Positions 25,075 through 36,696 of a DNA stretch of 64,000 nt are shown here, in pieces. How positions within the stretch are numbered: position 1 is the stretch's first letter; every line of letters starts with the position of its first letter. Both the position numbers and the translations under genes were made by a program. This stretch comes from Cytospora piceicola (Eukaryota > Ascomycota > Sordariomycetes > Diaporthales > Cytosporaceae), in assembly GCA_023375675.1 (NCBI GenBank), contig JALQBC010000047.1:186001-250000 (forward strand). The letters are read 5' to 3'. Under the pieces are notes generated by a model, which had not been told where the DNA came from, did no database searches, and was given only the letters and a program-made list of their open reading frames with translations.

Positions 25075-27063
25075 TCAGAGGAATCTTGTTAAGCCCCAGA
25101 CTGCGAACCCAAAGCCTCCTGCCCTTAGAAGGAACCCGGATACACCCCACGAGCTGGAGTAATACTCATGATAGGTAACAACCATCGTAGGCGACGTGGA
25201 GCTGTGTGATGAGATTGCATCCTCGTCTTCGCCGTCCTCGGTACCACCATCCTCACCACCTATCTTCCCTTCATCACCTCCTTCCCCTTGTCCTTCTCCA
25301 GTCCCTTGCCCATCGCCTTTTCCTTGCTCTTCCGCCTTCCCATCATCTTCTCCCTTCTCTTGCTCTTGCTCTGGTTCTGGCTCCGGCTCTTCTTGCTGCT
25401 CTTCCTCCTCATCTCCCTCCACCACGGTGACAGGGTAATTCACCATAATAAGGACATGGTTGTCAAGGTCGACCACGCCAGTCGAACCGATAACATCGCC
25501 AGCCGCATTCAGCGCCGCGGCGCGAACATGCGACGCGTCTAGAGTCTCAAACCAATAATCCGTCTCGAAACCGTGTCTAGGTCCCCTCGCGACGACCTTT
25601 CCCGAGCCGTCGATGCCATCCTCCGAGTTGTGCCCCAGAACCACCCACTCGGCCACCTCCGTCGCGCCGTTCCAGCTCATCCACACCTGGACAGACCCGT
25701 CATCGCTCCTGGACGCCGTGATGTCGGGCCCCCAGCGCGGCGTGCCGACCCAGTCGAGCTTGTAGGCCCGGTAGCTGTCCAGGCCGTCGTCGTTGGTGGC
25801 CGGCGACCGCCAGGGCGAGAACTGCACGTCAAACACGACGGTGCCGTCGGGGAGGTGCTCCGTGAAGGCCGGGTTCCGCCCCCACCCGACAAACACGTTC
25901 CCGTTGTCCAGCACCTGCACGCTGCCCTGGCTCTGGCTCTGTAGGCCCGCGGGGTGGCGGTACTCGTGGAGCAGCTGCACCGTCTTGTTGTGGTCGGGGT
26001 CCTCGAGGTCCAGCCGGAAGTGCACCCCGCGTGAGCAGTCCCGCGTGCACCCGTAGCCGTTGAAGTTCAGCACGTGGTTGTCGAAGAGGGTGATCTCCTT
26101 CTCGTCGCTGCCCGGGTAGAACTGCGCGTGGTGCTGCCACGCCATGGTCAGAAGGGGGTCGCCGAAGGCCTCCCCCTCCGGGTAGGCCAGCTCCGTGAAC
26201 TCGTTGAACTTGCCGCCCAGCGTCCAGATGACGTCGCCCGTCTCGCCGCTGATCATGTAGATGGCATGCATGTGCCTCGCGCTGATCAGGTAGTTCCCCT
26301 CTTTGCTCTTCTGGATGCTGTTGATGTGGAAGAAGTCCCAGCCCCAGTCCGGGTTGCCCATCTCCTCGTGCGATCCCGCCATGTCGATGTGCTCCGACGC
26401 CCGCCACTGGAACAGCACCTCGTTCGTGTCCAGGTCGATCTCCTGCATCACGCTGTCCCTGATGTACCCGAACTTGGCCCGCGGCGAGGTGGAGAAGGCG
26501 GACAGGTCCCACGGCACGAGGTCGTAGGCCGTTACCATCGCCGTGCCCTGGCCCGTCATGGCGAACTCGTGGACGTCGGCCTTGACCTCGAGGTTCTGTG
26601 CGGCCAAGTTGTACACCTCGCGGTACTCCATGTCTAGAGCATGGGCATAGCCGTTTCCGAGGCCGGTTCCACTCATCGGGCCGCCGAAGTACGTCAGGTA
26701 GGGGACCCCCCTGTCCTGCTGAACACCCACGTTGAACACGGCGTTGTAGCTGCGATTCACGTAGACGGCGCTTAGATCCTCGGTGCTCAGGATCAGGGGT
26801 GCTGAGTCTTGGGCCTGGGCGTCAGCGTCGGGTGTGTGTCCGTCATGTCGGATAAAAATGTGTGAGCCAGACTTGGACATCAGCTCCTTGTTCCATATGT
26901 TAACTTGTAGCTGAGGCGTCTTTGCGTCGATTGAGCGGTAGTAGTTGTTGGGAAATGTGCCCCATTGTCCCTCATTATAGGCCTCATATTCGAAGTGAAG
27001 CTCATCTGCACGCGCAACACCGGTAGCGGTGGTGAGAAGTATCGTGAGGATAGAACAGAACAT
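25075..27063 (-). CDS. Secreted arylsulfotransferase-like protein, possible GPI anchor
   Basis: Member of the fungal arylsulfotransferase-like family (ASST, PF14269 type), a predicted beta-propeller protein whose fungal substrates are mostly unknown. Single exon, 662 residues; the ATG at 27063 is used because the codon before it is GTG. Residues 1-19 are a signal peptide (hydrophobic core, cleavage probably after GVARA). Family stretches include WDFFHINSI, GNYLISARHMHAIY, VIWTLGGKFNEF and FDNHVLNFNGYGC. Residues about 575-635 are a Glu/Gly/Asp/Gln-rich linker, followed by a hydrophobic C-terminal segment ending LTRFL, the arrangement of a GPI-anchored wall or membrane protein. Several N-glycosylation sequons are visible. 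Stable extracellular location is inferred; catalytic activity is not shown. Confidence 0.87.
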   Translation of the reverse strand: MFCSILTILLTTATGVARADELHFEYEAYNEGQWGTFPNNYYRSIDAKTPQLQVNIWNKELMSKSGSHIFIRHDGHTPDADAQAQDSAPLILSTEDLSAVYVNRSYNAVFNVGVQQDRGVPYLTYFGGPMSGTGLGNGYAHALDMEYREVYNLAAQNLEVKADVHEFAMTGQGTAMVTAYDLVPWDLSAFSTSPRAKFGYIRDSVMQEIDLDTNEVLFQWRASEHIDMAGSHEEMGNPDWGWDFFHINSIQKSKEGNYLISARHMHAIYMISGETGDVIWTLGGKFNEFTELAYPEGEAFGDPLLTMAWQHHAQFYPGSDEKEITLFDNHVLNFNGYGCTRDCSRGVHFRLDLEDPDHNKTVQLLHEYRHPAGLQSQSQGSVQVLDNGNVFVGWGRNPAFTEHLPDGTVVFDVQFSPWRSPATNDDGLDSYRAYKLDWVGTPRWGPDITASRSDDGSVQVWMSWNGATEVAEWVVLGHNSEDGIDGSGKVVARGPRHGFETDYWFETLDASHVRAAALNAAGDVIGSTGVVDLDNHVLIMVNYPVTVVEGDEEEEQQEEPEPEPEQEQEKGEDDGKAEEQGKGDGQGTGEGQGEGGDEGKIGGEDGGTEDGEDEDAISSHSSTSPTMVVTYHEYYSSSWGVSGFLLRAGGFGFAVWGLTRFL

Positions 27064-28382
27064 CACGGCCGGATCTGCTCAGCGTAGCTCGCCGCAAGAT
27101 CCTTAGTGAAGGGATTAAAGGAGTGTGCATGCGCCGAGTCTTGAATGACCTATGTTGCCGAAGAATTACAAATCTGGACGGCCTGATCGCCGCGAGATCA
27201 TTTCAGGATGTTCGATCCGGCGACATCCCTGGAACAACTTCTTTTTGTTTTCGAGAACATCGTGAGGAAAGAAGGTCCTCTTGGGGCGAGCGGGTCAAAA
27301 AAGGAGACCACGGGCGAAACAAAATAGCCTTGTAATCCCCAGACTGTGCACCCCCAGTAAGTGGGTTCGCCGCGTCGAGAGTGGATATTTCGGAAGTCGC
27401 GCCCGTAAACTGGACCAGATTCTGGACCTGGACGATGTCGAAAAGGGGACAAAACGGATCCTTTACAGTGTCGTAATCCGAGGTTTACATGGTTAATAAT
27501 AAGGGGCATTGACGCCGCCTCCTGAGCTGACATTGGCGAGTCATTCTCGATGGCTTCCTGTGGTTGACGGGAATAAAGGCTGACAGGTCGTATTACTATA
27601 TCAGTTTCATGACCACCACCATTGGCCCTGTGGCCACGCGGTCTCGATGTTTCAGTGAAGTGGTTGCAGATCCCCAGATTCCGGCCAGCCATCGGTACGA
27701 ATACCCGGTATTTCGGGTGTGTACATGATCGTGTGCGGCCGTCTCCTGGTAGTATGGAATATGTCGATCCTACTATTCAAAAGGTGCCGACTCCCGACTC
27801 CCGAGACGTTGGTGTAGCAAAACGAAGCTTCGGTCCGAGCCGTTGTCCTGGTACATAAATTTGGGATCGGCTCATCGCCCAAGGATCTCTTTCGGCGGTT
27901 TAGCGCTGAGTCTTGTTGTTCCTTCAGTTCCTTGATCAGCTTCATCCGGACGAAACAGGACAGTACCAGTCGTTGACCGATGAATCGGTGGTTGCAAGAT
28001 CTCTGAGAAGAGCTTGTAAACATGATAGCTTGAGGTTTGTTGGCTACCGCGGGATGTTTGGTATGAACCTGACGAGGACAAGATGATCTCATGTAGGATT
28101 ATCTCGGGTCTTCCCCAAAACTCTCCGTTGGCCCCTGTGGCGTTGTCGTGAGCGGGTCCGCCTGCTGTGTTGTTGGATGCTGAGGAGGACCCTTGTCTCA
28201 TGCATGGCAGTCCTATCAGTAAGGCTGATGTGACAATGTTTGTGGAAGTTACCATATGTTAAGAATTCTGCCGAATTCATCGCGTGCCACTAGCAAGGTT
28301 TCTAACGATCATGAAGCCTGTATGGCGCTGTCAGTCTAAGAACAGTAGCTCCCATCCGGTGAGTTACCCTACCGCCGAAATC
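27064..28382. other. Intergenic region, one weak small-protein candidate
   Basis: Mostly featureless. One ATG-started minus-strand frame, 27872-28255 (127 codons), begins with a short hydrophobic stretch that might be a weak signal peptide, but it has no cysteine pattern or family support and is not called as a gene. Confidence 0.45.
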
Positions 28383-29091
28383 TTAGAGAGTCCTTGTCGC
28401 GATGGGCTTCCAGTCCGTGATGTCCCTGTCGGTCGGCACGAGCCAAACGATGCCGCCTTTCCAACCAGTTTCTCCTCCAGACGACTCCTCGAAGCCAACA
28501 CCCGATTCCTGCACGAGCTTCTCGACATCCTTCAACTTTCCCTCGTCAATTGTCACGTCGCCACTATTATTTCACACCATATCAGTTACGGTGCAAGCTC
28601 TCCAGCCTGTGATGGCGAGCGGCAATATGCCTGATCTTGAAGGTAGGGTCAAACATCACTTACTACATCAGACTGACATGAGGTCCGAAGGCCTCCTTCC
28701 ACTCCGCCAGCCATTTTTCAGTCTTCTCTCCCACTGCTGCCTCAGCCTCAACACCCCTGGCCCTCGCAATGGCTGCCACATCCTTCACCCCATCGAATGC
28801 ACATTTGATGTAGCACCTCCGGTAGAAGACGTCCTCCGTCTTCACCTTTTCAAACTTGACATTGACATCCGATGCTGACGGGAACGCTATGCCGTCCAGC
28901 CATCTCTGGGGCTCATCGCCATAGGTGCTAGGATTGACATTGGAGGTCAGGGTAATGTGAGGGGAAAATATGGGTGGACGCGGCGTTGTGTCGGCGAAGT
29001 GGGCTGGTATGGCGGTCTCTATGAGGTTGGTAAGAACTGCGTGGAGGGGATGAGATGGCGGGGGGGTGAGCCAGAGGGAAGAGCCAGGCAT
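28383..29091 (-). CDS. CPD1: 2',3'-cyclic-nucleotide 3'-phosphodiesterase (2H family)
   Basis: Cyclic phosphodiesterase of the 2H phosphoesterase superfamily. Yeast Cpd1 hydrolyses ADP-ribose 1'',2''-cyclic phosphate, a by-product of tRNA splicing, to the 1''-phosphate. Exon 1 is 28664-29091 and exon 2 28383-28563, joined by a 100-nt intron with a GTAAGT donor, giving 202 residues against 239 in yeast. The two catalytic tetrapeptides are plain: SPHITL with His45 and Thr47, and GPHVSL with His138 and Ser140. The intron falls three residues after the second motif; without splicing the frame would stop at once. The ATG at 29091 is the first in frame after a stop-free leader that starts with GTG. 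Cytosolic location is expected. The gene is divergent from TPS1. Confidence 0.88.
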
Positions 29092-30421
29092 GTTTTCTCG
29101 GATTTGCGTGTTATTTAATCTCGAGGTGTCTGCTGATGAACGGAATGTTCGACGGAGTAGTTGCAACGGCGGAGGACTCAGCGTTGACACTCGAGCTCCA
29201 GTTGTGATGATCTGGGGTGGTTACGAGATGGGGCAGGGTTAGGGTAGACACTCTCTATTGAGACCGGCCCCCCCCCACCAATTTATCTGTTCAGCCGCTG
29301 TCATCAAAGGCTTCGACTTTCATCGTTATAACTCTCGATAATTACTTAAATACCCAGAGGTAAACAGCGAGAATACGAAGACCATGCAGCTGAGGATAGC
29401 ATGGTTTGCATTGGTTGGTGGTTGAAATCACAAGCAAAATGCACACTGATAACCCTTCGCATATGAGGAGTTTCCACCCACTGGAAGACAAACAGGCGAC
29501 TCTTTACTACAAGTTACTCCTGCTATTGTAAGAGTGTTTGGAAGTTTATGTACTTCCGGTATTGCACCAGCCAGTAAGTACCTAGGTAGGCTTAGCTATG
29601 ACTGTCCAATATCAACGTTCACTTCCATCACGTGTGCATTATGGAGGGGTCGGCGGGGTACCGACTTATCGATAAAACCACGGGTCCTTGGCAAAGATAT
29701 ACCTAGGTACCCTCTGGGTCACTGGTAGATCTACAATATTAAGCCAAACCTAAGAAATCAGGAATAACCAGGGGGTAGAGACAAACTTGGAACTGTAAAC
29801 CTACGTACATATATCTACGTACAAACATCTACGTACAAACATCTAGGTAGACAGCGTAGAGTAGGGCCTGAGTAGGGATTCTGTCCAAGTCTTATAAAAA
29901 AGAGAACTTGTTGACCCGTAAAACCTGTATCCACGCTAACTGTATCCAGCAGTAGCGCACTTACTAACCCCGGTCCTGATACCCAAATTACGTCGTTGAG
30001 GAGGGTTGGGCAGGCGCATGGGCGGAAAGAAAGCTCCATCTGCCCCATCCAGCCGTTCGTTCTCGTCGACCAAACTACGTAGTTGCTATATCCGTTACGA
30101 CTCCGTTTTCTAGAATTGTCGTTACACACTTGGTTCTACTCTAATTAACATCACAATCCACCACCATCGGATTCTTCCACGACACCTCACTTCCCTACCT
30201 ATCTTTGTATCTGTACCGCAGTACTCCAGCCAATTCATTTCTGTCTGGAGGCTCTAGATACCCCCTGCTACTAATAAGTCTACGAACTCGCGGCAACCCA
30301 GCAAGCTCAACGCCACACCACACTACGATACAGGAAAGGAAGCTTCTTCTCCAGCTTCCCAATAGTCCACTGCGACTTTTCTCACTACCCTACGCACAAT
30401 CTCGTCCAAGTTCAAGTCAAG
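29092..30421. promoter_or_regulatory. Divergent intergenic region CPD1 / TPS1
   Basis: About 1.3 kb between two diverging genes. It carries two exact TACCTAGGTA palindromes (29579-29588, 29700-29709), a short run of related ATCTACGTACAA repeats near 29812-29850, and a CCCCT at 30262-30266, the core of the yeast stress response element that drives TPS1 there. The assignment of the CCCCT as functional is a guess from one copy. Confidence 0.4.
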
Positions 30422-32080
30422 ATGCCAGATTCCAGCCTCAACGATGGCAGTCGTCTGCTCATCATTTCCAACCGTCTCCCCCTCACCATCAAGCGAACCG
30501 ACGATGGCACATACAATTTCTCCATGTCCTCTGGCGGTCTGGTCACTGGCCTCAGCGGTCTCTCCAAAACAATGACCTATGAGTGGTACGGCTGGCCCGG
30601 TTTGCAAATACCAGAGAATGAGGTTAGCGATATGAAGGATAGGCTCAAGAAGGAGTGCGATGCACACCCCGTCTTTGTCGACGACGATCTTGCAGACAAG
30701 CACTACAACGGCTTCTCGAGTATGTTGAACACCATTTTTACATTTCCAGCTACCGCCTATCTCCCTCCAATAAACATCATACCTGTTTAAACTGACCTTT
30801 GTGTGCTTCCAGATGAGATCCTCTGGCCCCTCTTCCACTACCACCCTGGTGAGATCACATTCGATGAGTCCGCCTGGGCCGCCTACCACGAAGTCAACTC
30901 CCTCTTCGCCCAGACCGTCGCCGCCGATGTACAAGACAACGACATGATTTGGGTCCACGACTACCACCTGATGCTGTTCCCCCAAATGCTGCGGGAGCTC
31001 ATCGGCGACACCAAGAAGAACGTCAAGATCGGCTTCTTCCTGCACACCCCATTCCCTTCCTCCGAGATCTACCGTATCCTCCCTGTCCGTGAGGCTCTGC
31101 TCAACGGAGTCCTCTACTGCGACCTGATCGGCTTCCATACCTATGACTACGCTCGTCACTTCTTGAGCAGCTGCAGTCGTATCCTGGGCGCAACCACCAC
31201 ACCCAACGGCGTCGAGGTTAATGGCAAGTTCGTCACGGTAGGCGCGTTCCCCATCGGTATCGACCCGGAGAAGTTCGTCGAGGCGCTCGAGAAGCCCAAA
31301 GTCCAGGAGCGCATCGCGGCTCTGTCGCGCAAGTTCCAAGGAGTCAAGCTTATCGTTGGTGTCGACCGACTGGACTACATCAAGGGTGTCCCTCAAAAAC
31401 TGCACGCCCTCGAGGTCTTCCTCACCGAGCACCCTGAGTGGATCGGCAAGATCGTCCTCGTACAAGTCGCAGTTCCCTCCCGACAAGATGTCGAGGAGTA
31501 CCAGAACCTGCGCGCCGTCGTCAACGAGCTGGTCGGCCGCATCAACGGCAAGTTCGGCACCATCGAGTTCATGCCTATCCATTTCCTGCACCAGTCCGTC
31601 AGCTTCGACGAGCTGACCGCGCTCTACGCCATGAGTGACGTGTGCTTCGTCACCAGCACCCGCGACGGCATGAACCTCGTCTCGTACGAGTACATCGCAA
31701 CCCAGCGCGAGCGCCACGGCGTCATGATCCTGTCCGAGTTCACCGGCGCGGCACAGTCCCTGTCCGGCTCGCTCATCGTCAACCCCTGGAACACCGAGGA
31801 GATGGCAAACGCGCTCCACGACGCCGTCACCATGTCGGCCGAGCAGCGCGAGGCGAACTACAAGAAGCTGGAGAAGTACGTGTTCAAGTACACCAGTGCT
31901 TGGTGGGGTAAGCAGTTCGTCACGGAGATGAAGAGGCTGGATGCCACTGCCGGGCCTAGTCAGGGCGGCATCCCCGTGGGCAACGCGCCCAAGATCCCCC
32001 TCAAGGACAAGGTCGGCGATGCGGTCAAGGGAGCCTTGGATACTGTCAAGGAGAAGATTGAAGGTGAGGAGGAGAAGTAG
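30422..32080 (+). CDS. TPS1: Trehalose-6-phosphate synthase
   Basis: Glycosyltransferase family 20 enzyme that joins UDP-glucose and glucose 6-phosphate into trehalose 6-phosphate, the first step of trehalose synthesis; in fungi it also restrains hexokinase flux and supports stress tolerance. Exon 1 30422-30719 and exon 2 30813-32080 (93-nt intron, GTATGT donor) give 521 residues, the standard length of the catalytic subunit; no phosphatase domain follows. Motifs visible: ISNRLPLTI at the N-terminus, WYGWPG, ILWPLFHYH spanning the splice junction, WVHDYHLMLFPQMLRE, GFFLHTPFPSSEIYRILP, GVDRLDYIKGVPQK (UDP-glucose site) and LVSYEYIA. The C-terminus has a short Lys/Glu-rich tail. The 498-codon open frame on the opposite strand is a codon-bias shadow. 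Cytosolic. Confidence 0.97.
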
Positions 32081-33008
32081 GCCATGATGGTCGATTCGTA
32101 CGGGTACACGGTGTACCCATTTGGCGGATCACATCAGAAAAGGGCGAGGATCGAAGGGACAAGAGGAGGGGAGGGGATTCTGTCTTTGGCTCACTTACTG
32201 GATGGATGGATTGGATGATAGAGAGGAGGCCCCTACGAACAACAAAAACGTGTCATGATTATTTTGCAGCATTGGAGTCTAGGTCGGTATAATACAGGCG
32301 GGCAATTCTTCCTAGGACTCTTGTCATTTCGTTTCACATTGTGGTGTATGTCTCGTGTGAACCCCCCCCCAAAAAAACCCTGCAGTTAGTACGTAGGTAT
32401 CCGGTTGGTCTCTGCATTTTATGCTTGTGTGCATTCTCCGTATCACAAGTATGCTTTCACGCCTCGGCTGGATTCCTCCCATTAACCATAAACATACGGA
32501 CACAAACACGGCGACGGACAACGCTGGAAGACATGTCTACGACGATCCTGAAATTTAGCTACACTACCTAATTTACCTACAAACTCAATACACACACATA
32601 TCCAGGCTGAGAGGAGGAGAGAAAGAAAAAAAAAGGACAGAATCAATGGGGGGACGCAAATCATCAGAAGTTCATTCCATTGCGTACTCGCGTGGGGAGG
32701 TATCTAAAGCAGAACAGGACAAGATAAAAAATAACAACCGGGCAGAACAAAAAGAGAAAATCGAATCGGGAAAAAAAAACACCGGCCGAGACGAAAGGGG
32801 CCAGCCTGTCGTGATAAAACGCCTCGTAGCCGTGGGGGAGGAAATAGCAGAGAAAGGACCTCCCGTCGTGCTCATCACCTCCTTGTCTATTTCCGTTTCC
32901 GTGTCCTGCCTTGCCATTCATCCGCCCAACCAGTCAATCAACCAATCAACCAACCAAGCCCAGAGCCAACAGCCAGCCCGCCCGTCCATCCACCCATCCA
33001 TCCCACAC
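32081..33008. other. Intergenic, convergent 3' regions of TPS1 and VID27
   Basis: Contains the 3' untranslated ends of two convergent genes and short C-runs and A-runs (for example near 32365 and 32770). No gene supported. Confidence 0.6.
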
Positions 33009-35675
33009 TCAGTAAGGAGAATTCACAACATCATCCTTCCGCAGCCGGCCCAGGGCAGACTTCCTGGGAGTCGAGTACCCCGCGGCCGAGCGCCTGGTCG
33101 TCGGGCCCGCGATGCTCTCCCTCGTCGGCCTCTTGAGCTTCTCCTTCTGCAGCATGTTGACCTCGTTGGGCAGCGCGTAGATGACGTTGCTGTCGCTGCC
33201 GAACCGGAAGTCGTCGGCCTTGACCGTGTCCGCGTACCGCTTGATCTTGTACGGCTCCTTCCTGCCGCCCAGCACCTTCTTCAGGTTCCACTCGATCACG
33301 TAGGGCCCCGTCGCCGTGATGATGGACGTCTCCTCCGAGTTTTGCCCCGCGTTGAACTTGGCCGGCGTGAAGGACACGCCCTTGCCCGTCTCGTACGCGA
33401 ACTGCGCCACGTGCTCGGGCATGAGCGCCAGCCGGCGCGGCTGTGGCTTGCTGGTGGCGGCGAAGGACTTCTCGAAGCCCAGCTTGCCCTCGTTCTTGCC
33501 CTCCTTCTGCATGGCGTCGATGAGAAGCAGGTACGTCCGGCACGTCGCGAGCACCCAGCGACCGTCTGCAGAAACATCCAAGCCGATAATGGCCTCTCCC
33601 AGTGCAGGGATGTGAGTCTTGGCGTTGATGCCGAGACGATCGAAGAGGCGAATGTCACCCTTGTTGGAAGCTACGGCGATGTGGCCCTTCTCGGTGGTAG
33701 CGACAGAGCTGAACTCGTTCTTGGACACATACTGCTTCAGTTGGCTGTCAACCAGCTTGTTACCCGACAAACGGGGATCGACACGGTACAGTGCGTTGCG
33801 GCTGATACCGAGGAATGTCGGCTCCGAAGTCATCTGGGCGAACTTGTTCTCAGGCGCGAAAGTGATAGCAGGGATGTCGTCGTGGATCTTCCACTCGTCG
33901 ACCACCTTGCCGTACTCGAGATCCATGCGGAACAGCTTGTTCGGGTCGTTCTCGTTCTGCAGGATCATATTGTTGTCTTCGTTGTGCAGCATGACCTTAT
34001 TAGGCGAGAAGAGCTTGCCACCAGGAGTCTCGACCTTGGAAATGTTGGTGCTGAACTCGAGCTTGTTGTTGGGCGTGTGCTTGAAAACACCGATCTTGGA
34101 GCCGCGAACAACAAAGGACCGGTCGTGCTTGTATCCGACCGCGATAGCCTTGTTGGTCTCCTTGTCTCCAGGTCCAGTCTCAACGTCGTCGGCATCTTCG
34201 TCGCTGTCGTAATGCTCACTCCGAGGGCTATCATCTTCTGACTCCTCTTCTGACTCCTCGGTGTACTGTTCTTCTGGCTCGGCGTCCTTGGCATCGGCAT
34301 CCTCCATCGCAAGATCGGCGAAGGCTTCTGTAACGTAGTCACGCTCCGTCTCCTTGACCTTGGTCCACTTGATCTCGTTCAGTTGTTCCCACAAGGAACG
34401 CAGCAGACCCTCCTGGAAGCGCTCAAGGGATGCTTGGTCCTTGAACCGCAGCAGCCATGAGTAGGCGGATCCATCGTCGGAGAACTGATTGAAGATGAAG
34501 GAAAGGAACTCGAAGTTGAAGACGGGATTGATGTCTGCTACGACAGGAATGCCAAGCCAGTCCCGATCTTTGCCCTCGACTGACAGCCAGTATTGCCACT
34601 TGCCAACCTCCGTTACAGTGGCCGTGACCGAAGCATCTTGCAGAACAAAGGCGCCCGATGGGAAGTCGAAGAAGTGCAGTTCGGCATTCTCTGCGCATAG
34701 CATCTCGCGGGCCTCGGGTGCTGCAACGGACTTGGGTGGGCCAACACTTCTGGTCTTGGTGGGGGTCTCATCGCGTCTCTCCTCGGCTGGCGCCTTGCCT
34801 CTCTTCACACCGATATTGGTAGCAGCGGAGCGCTTGTTCAGAGACATGGAGTCGAGCGAGTCGATAGATCGGCCGAGAGTCGGGCTGTGGATGGGGCTCG
34901 CCTGAGGAATGGGCTGCTCGTCGAATTCGAACTGCTGCAGGTCCTCGTCGGAGGCGGTGGTGTTTGGCTTGCGGTACTTGCGCTCGTATTGGCACTGCTT
35001 TGCGACAAGCTCGAATTGGGCGATCTGCTGAGCCGAGACTGAAGGGTCGCAAACAAACTCGTAGACGTCACCGGCGTCACCACTGAGATCCTTCCAGCAG
35101 AGCACCTTCTCGTGTGACCCCCCTCTGTTTGTGACGCGGAAGTGCAGAGCCTCGTCGAGGAGGAAGGTCTTTTCGTCAAGGTCGGATGCAAGGGCGTCGA
35201 TCTCGGCGTCTTCGCCTTCCTCTTCGGCAAGCAGTTCTGCCTCGCCTTCCTCGAAGACACGCTGAACGACGATTTGATACTGGAAGTCCTGGGCGGTCTT
35301 GCGAATACGGACAGCGGCGTCCTTGAAGATGAGTTCGGAATAGCCCTTGGGCGAGAGGGGTCGAACAAGATAGAGTTGGCCTTGGGGGAGTTCGATCATC
35401 GATTCAGTGCCACCCGCACCGAAGATGAGTTTGCTGACTATAGGAAGAAGTAAAAGGTTAGCCGAAAGATAAAAGATGGTTGGCCAGCAGGAGACGTCCA
35501 ATAATAGATCTAGAATATTTGACCAAGAAGAGTGTGGGTGTTGGCCAGCGCAGCACCTCGAATGGTTCTAATGCTTCCAAGGCTGGATTCAGGCGCAGTG
35601 GTGACGATCACACGGGATTGTTTATTGGTATTGGCGGGGCAACAAGTCAAACTCACCATTTCGTAGAACGAACAT
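33009..35675 (-). CDS. VID27: VID27 cytoplasmic beta-propeller protein
   Basis: Homologue of yeast Vid27 (vacuolar import and degradation protein 27), a cytoplasmic protein associated with glucose-induced degradation of gluconeogenic enzymes, molecular role unclear. Main exon 33009-35437; a 19-nt first exon at 35657-35675 encodes six residues plus one base, and a 219-nt intron (GTGAGT donor, CTATAG acceptor) joins it in frame, for 815 residues. An N-terminal domain (to about 180) begins VSKLIFGAGG; a Ser/Arg-rich linker and a PH-like middle domain follow; an acidic stretch of Glu/Asp/Ser lies near 390-440; and the C-terminal half has the VID27 propeller, with DLEYGKVVDEWKIHDD and SSVATTEKGHIAVASNKGDI. 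It is convergent with TPS1. The tiny first exon is inferred from splice sites and needs transcript support. Confidence 0.92.
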
Positions 35676-36696
35676 CTTGACAGGTCAGTATGTCCTTCTC
35701 TCCGTTGGTTACCAATAGAGGGGAGGAAAGAAAGCGAAGAGACGGAATGGAAGGTTTTATCGTCGCCACCTCCTCGTGATAGGAGAATAGCCTGTTTGAT
35801 ATCTTGTCTAGTCGACAAAAGGCAGGCAACGGTGGGAGACAAGGAAGGTAAGACAACCGACACAGGCCAAGGTATTGAATGCACTGACCTACTGCAGTAC
35901 TGGGTACAGAGTGGTGGCTGCGTCATTGGCGAAGTCGGGAACACAAAGCAACCCTTTTTTTCAGGCCGGACCACTTGGAGGCCTGAGCTTGCCACATGAC
36001 GCACGGGCTCAGGTGCTGAAGTACCTGGCATAAAGTACAAATACTGCCGACTACGCTAGGCTGGTAGAGGACAAGCTCAGTGAGACAGGCCCGCCTGCCT
36101 TGACCGCCATCCTGACTGGGCTGCCAGGCTGCATGTCTCAGGCGCTCTGCTGGATATTATCCAGAAGAATCAAAGAGGAACATGGCTGTCATCTCAAAGG
36201 GTACATCATATATCACACCTCATCACTCATGGGTCTTCTTTGAGTGTGGGATATAGGAGATGAGCACCCATCTAATAGATAGCATACATATATACTTAAT
36301 GTGTACTCAGTGAGACAACGCTGCGCCTTATGATAGTTCTTTGCTGGTTCGGAAATAGTTGTCTTTTCGGTGGTGTTGCTACAAAAGCCTACCCTTCGAT
36401 GCTTGTTACGTGTGTAGCTCTTTAGGTGACAGCTCAATACGGTCCTGCAAAGGCCATTCAGAGGCCGTCCTACAGCACCTCGCGTGAAGTAGTGTATAAT
36501 AACCAAAAAAGAACTTGGCCTTCGCAGTACCCAGGTACGCTATACAGCTACATACACATGCTCCAACCAGTAATATGATCTGGTACGCATCCCAATGATA
36601 ATAAGGGCGAACCGACACAAGGACTCTCATCCCAGTTCAGTATCGTTCGAACCAACCAACGGTTGCCACAACATACCTGTCGAGGGGTCCGTCCCT
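35676..36696. other. Intergenic region VID27 promoter / prenylcysteine oxidase 3' end
   Basis: About 1 kb between two genes on the same strand. No gene, RNA or clear repeat seen. Confidence 0.6.

Noticed and set aside
27872..28255. 127-residue candidate small secreted protein
   Set aside because: The hydrophobic start is weak, there is no Cys pattern, and the rest lacks structure or family signal.
30262..30266. Single CCCCT as a proven stress response element for TPS1
   Set aside because: A five-base match occurs often by chance. It is kept only as a note in the intergenic entry.
30323..31819. 498-codon open frame on the minus strand across TPS1
   Set aside because: Exact antisense of a plainly conserved gene. 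Long antisense frames arise from strong C/G third-position bias, and no family motif is readable.
32646..34241. 531-codon plus-strand open frame overlapping VID27
   Set aside because: Antisense shadow of the VID27 exon, with repetitive Leu/Val/Asp composition typical of mirrored codons.
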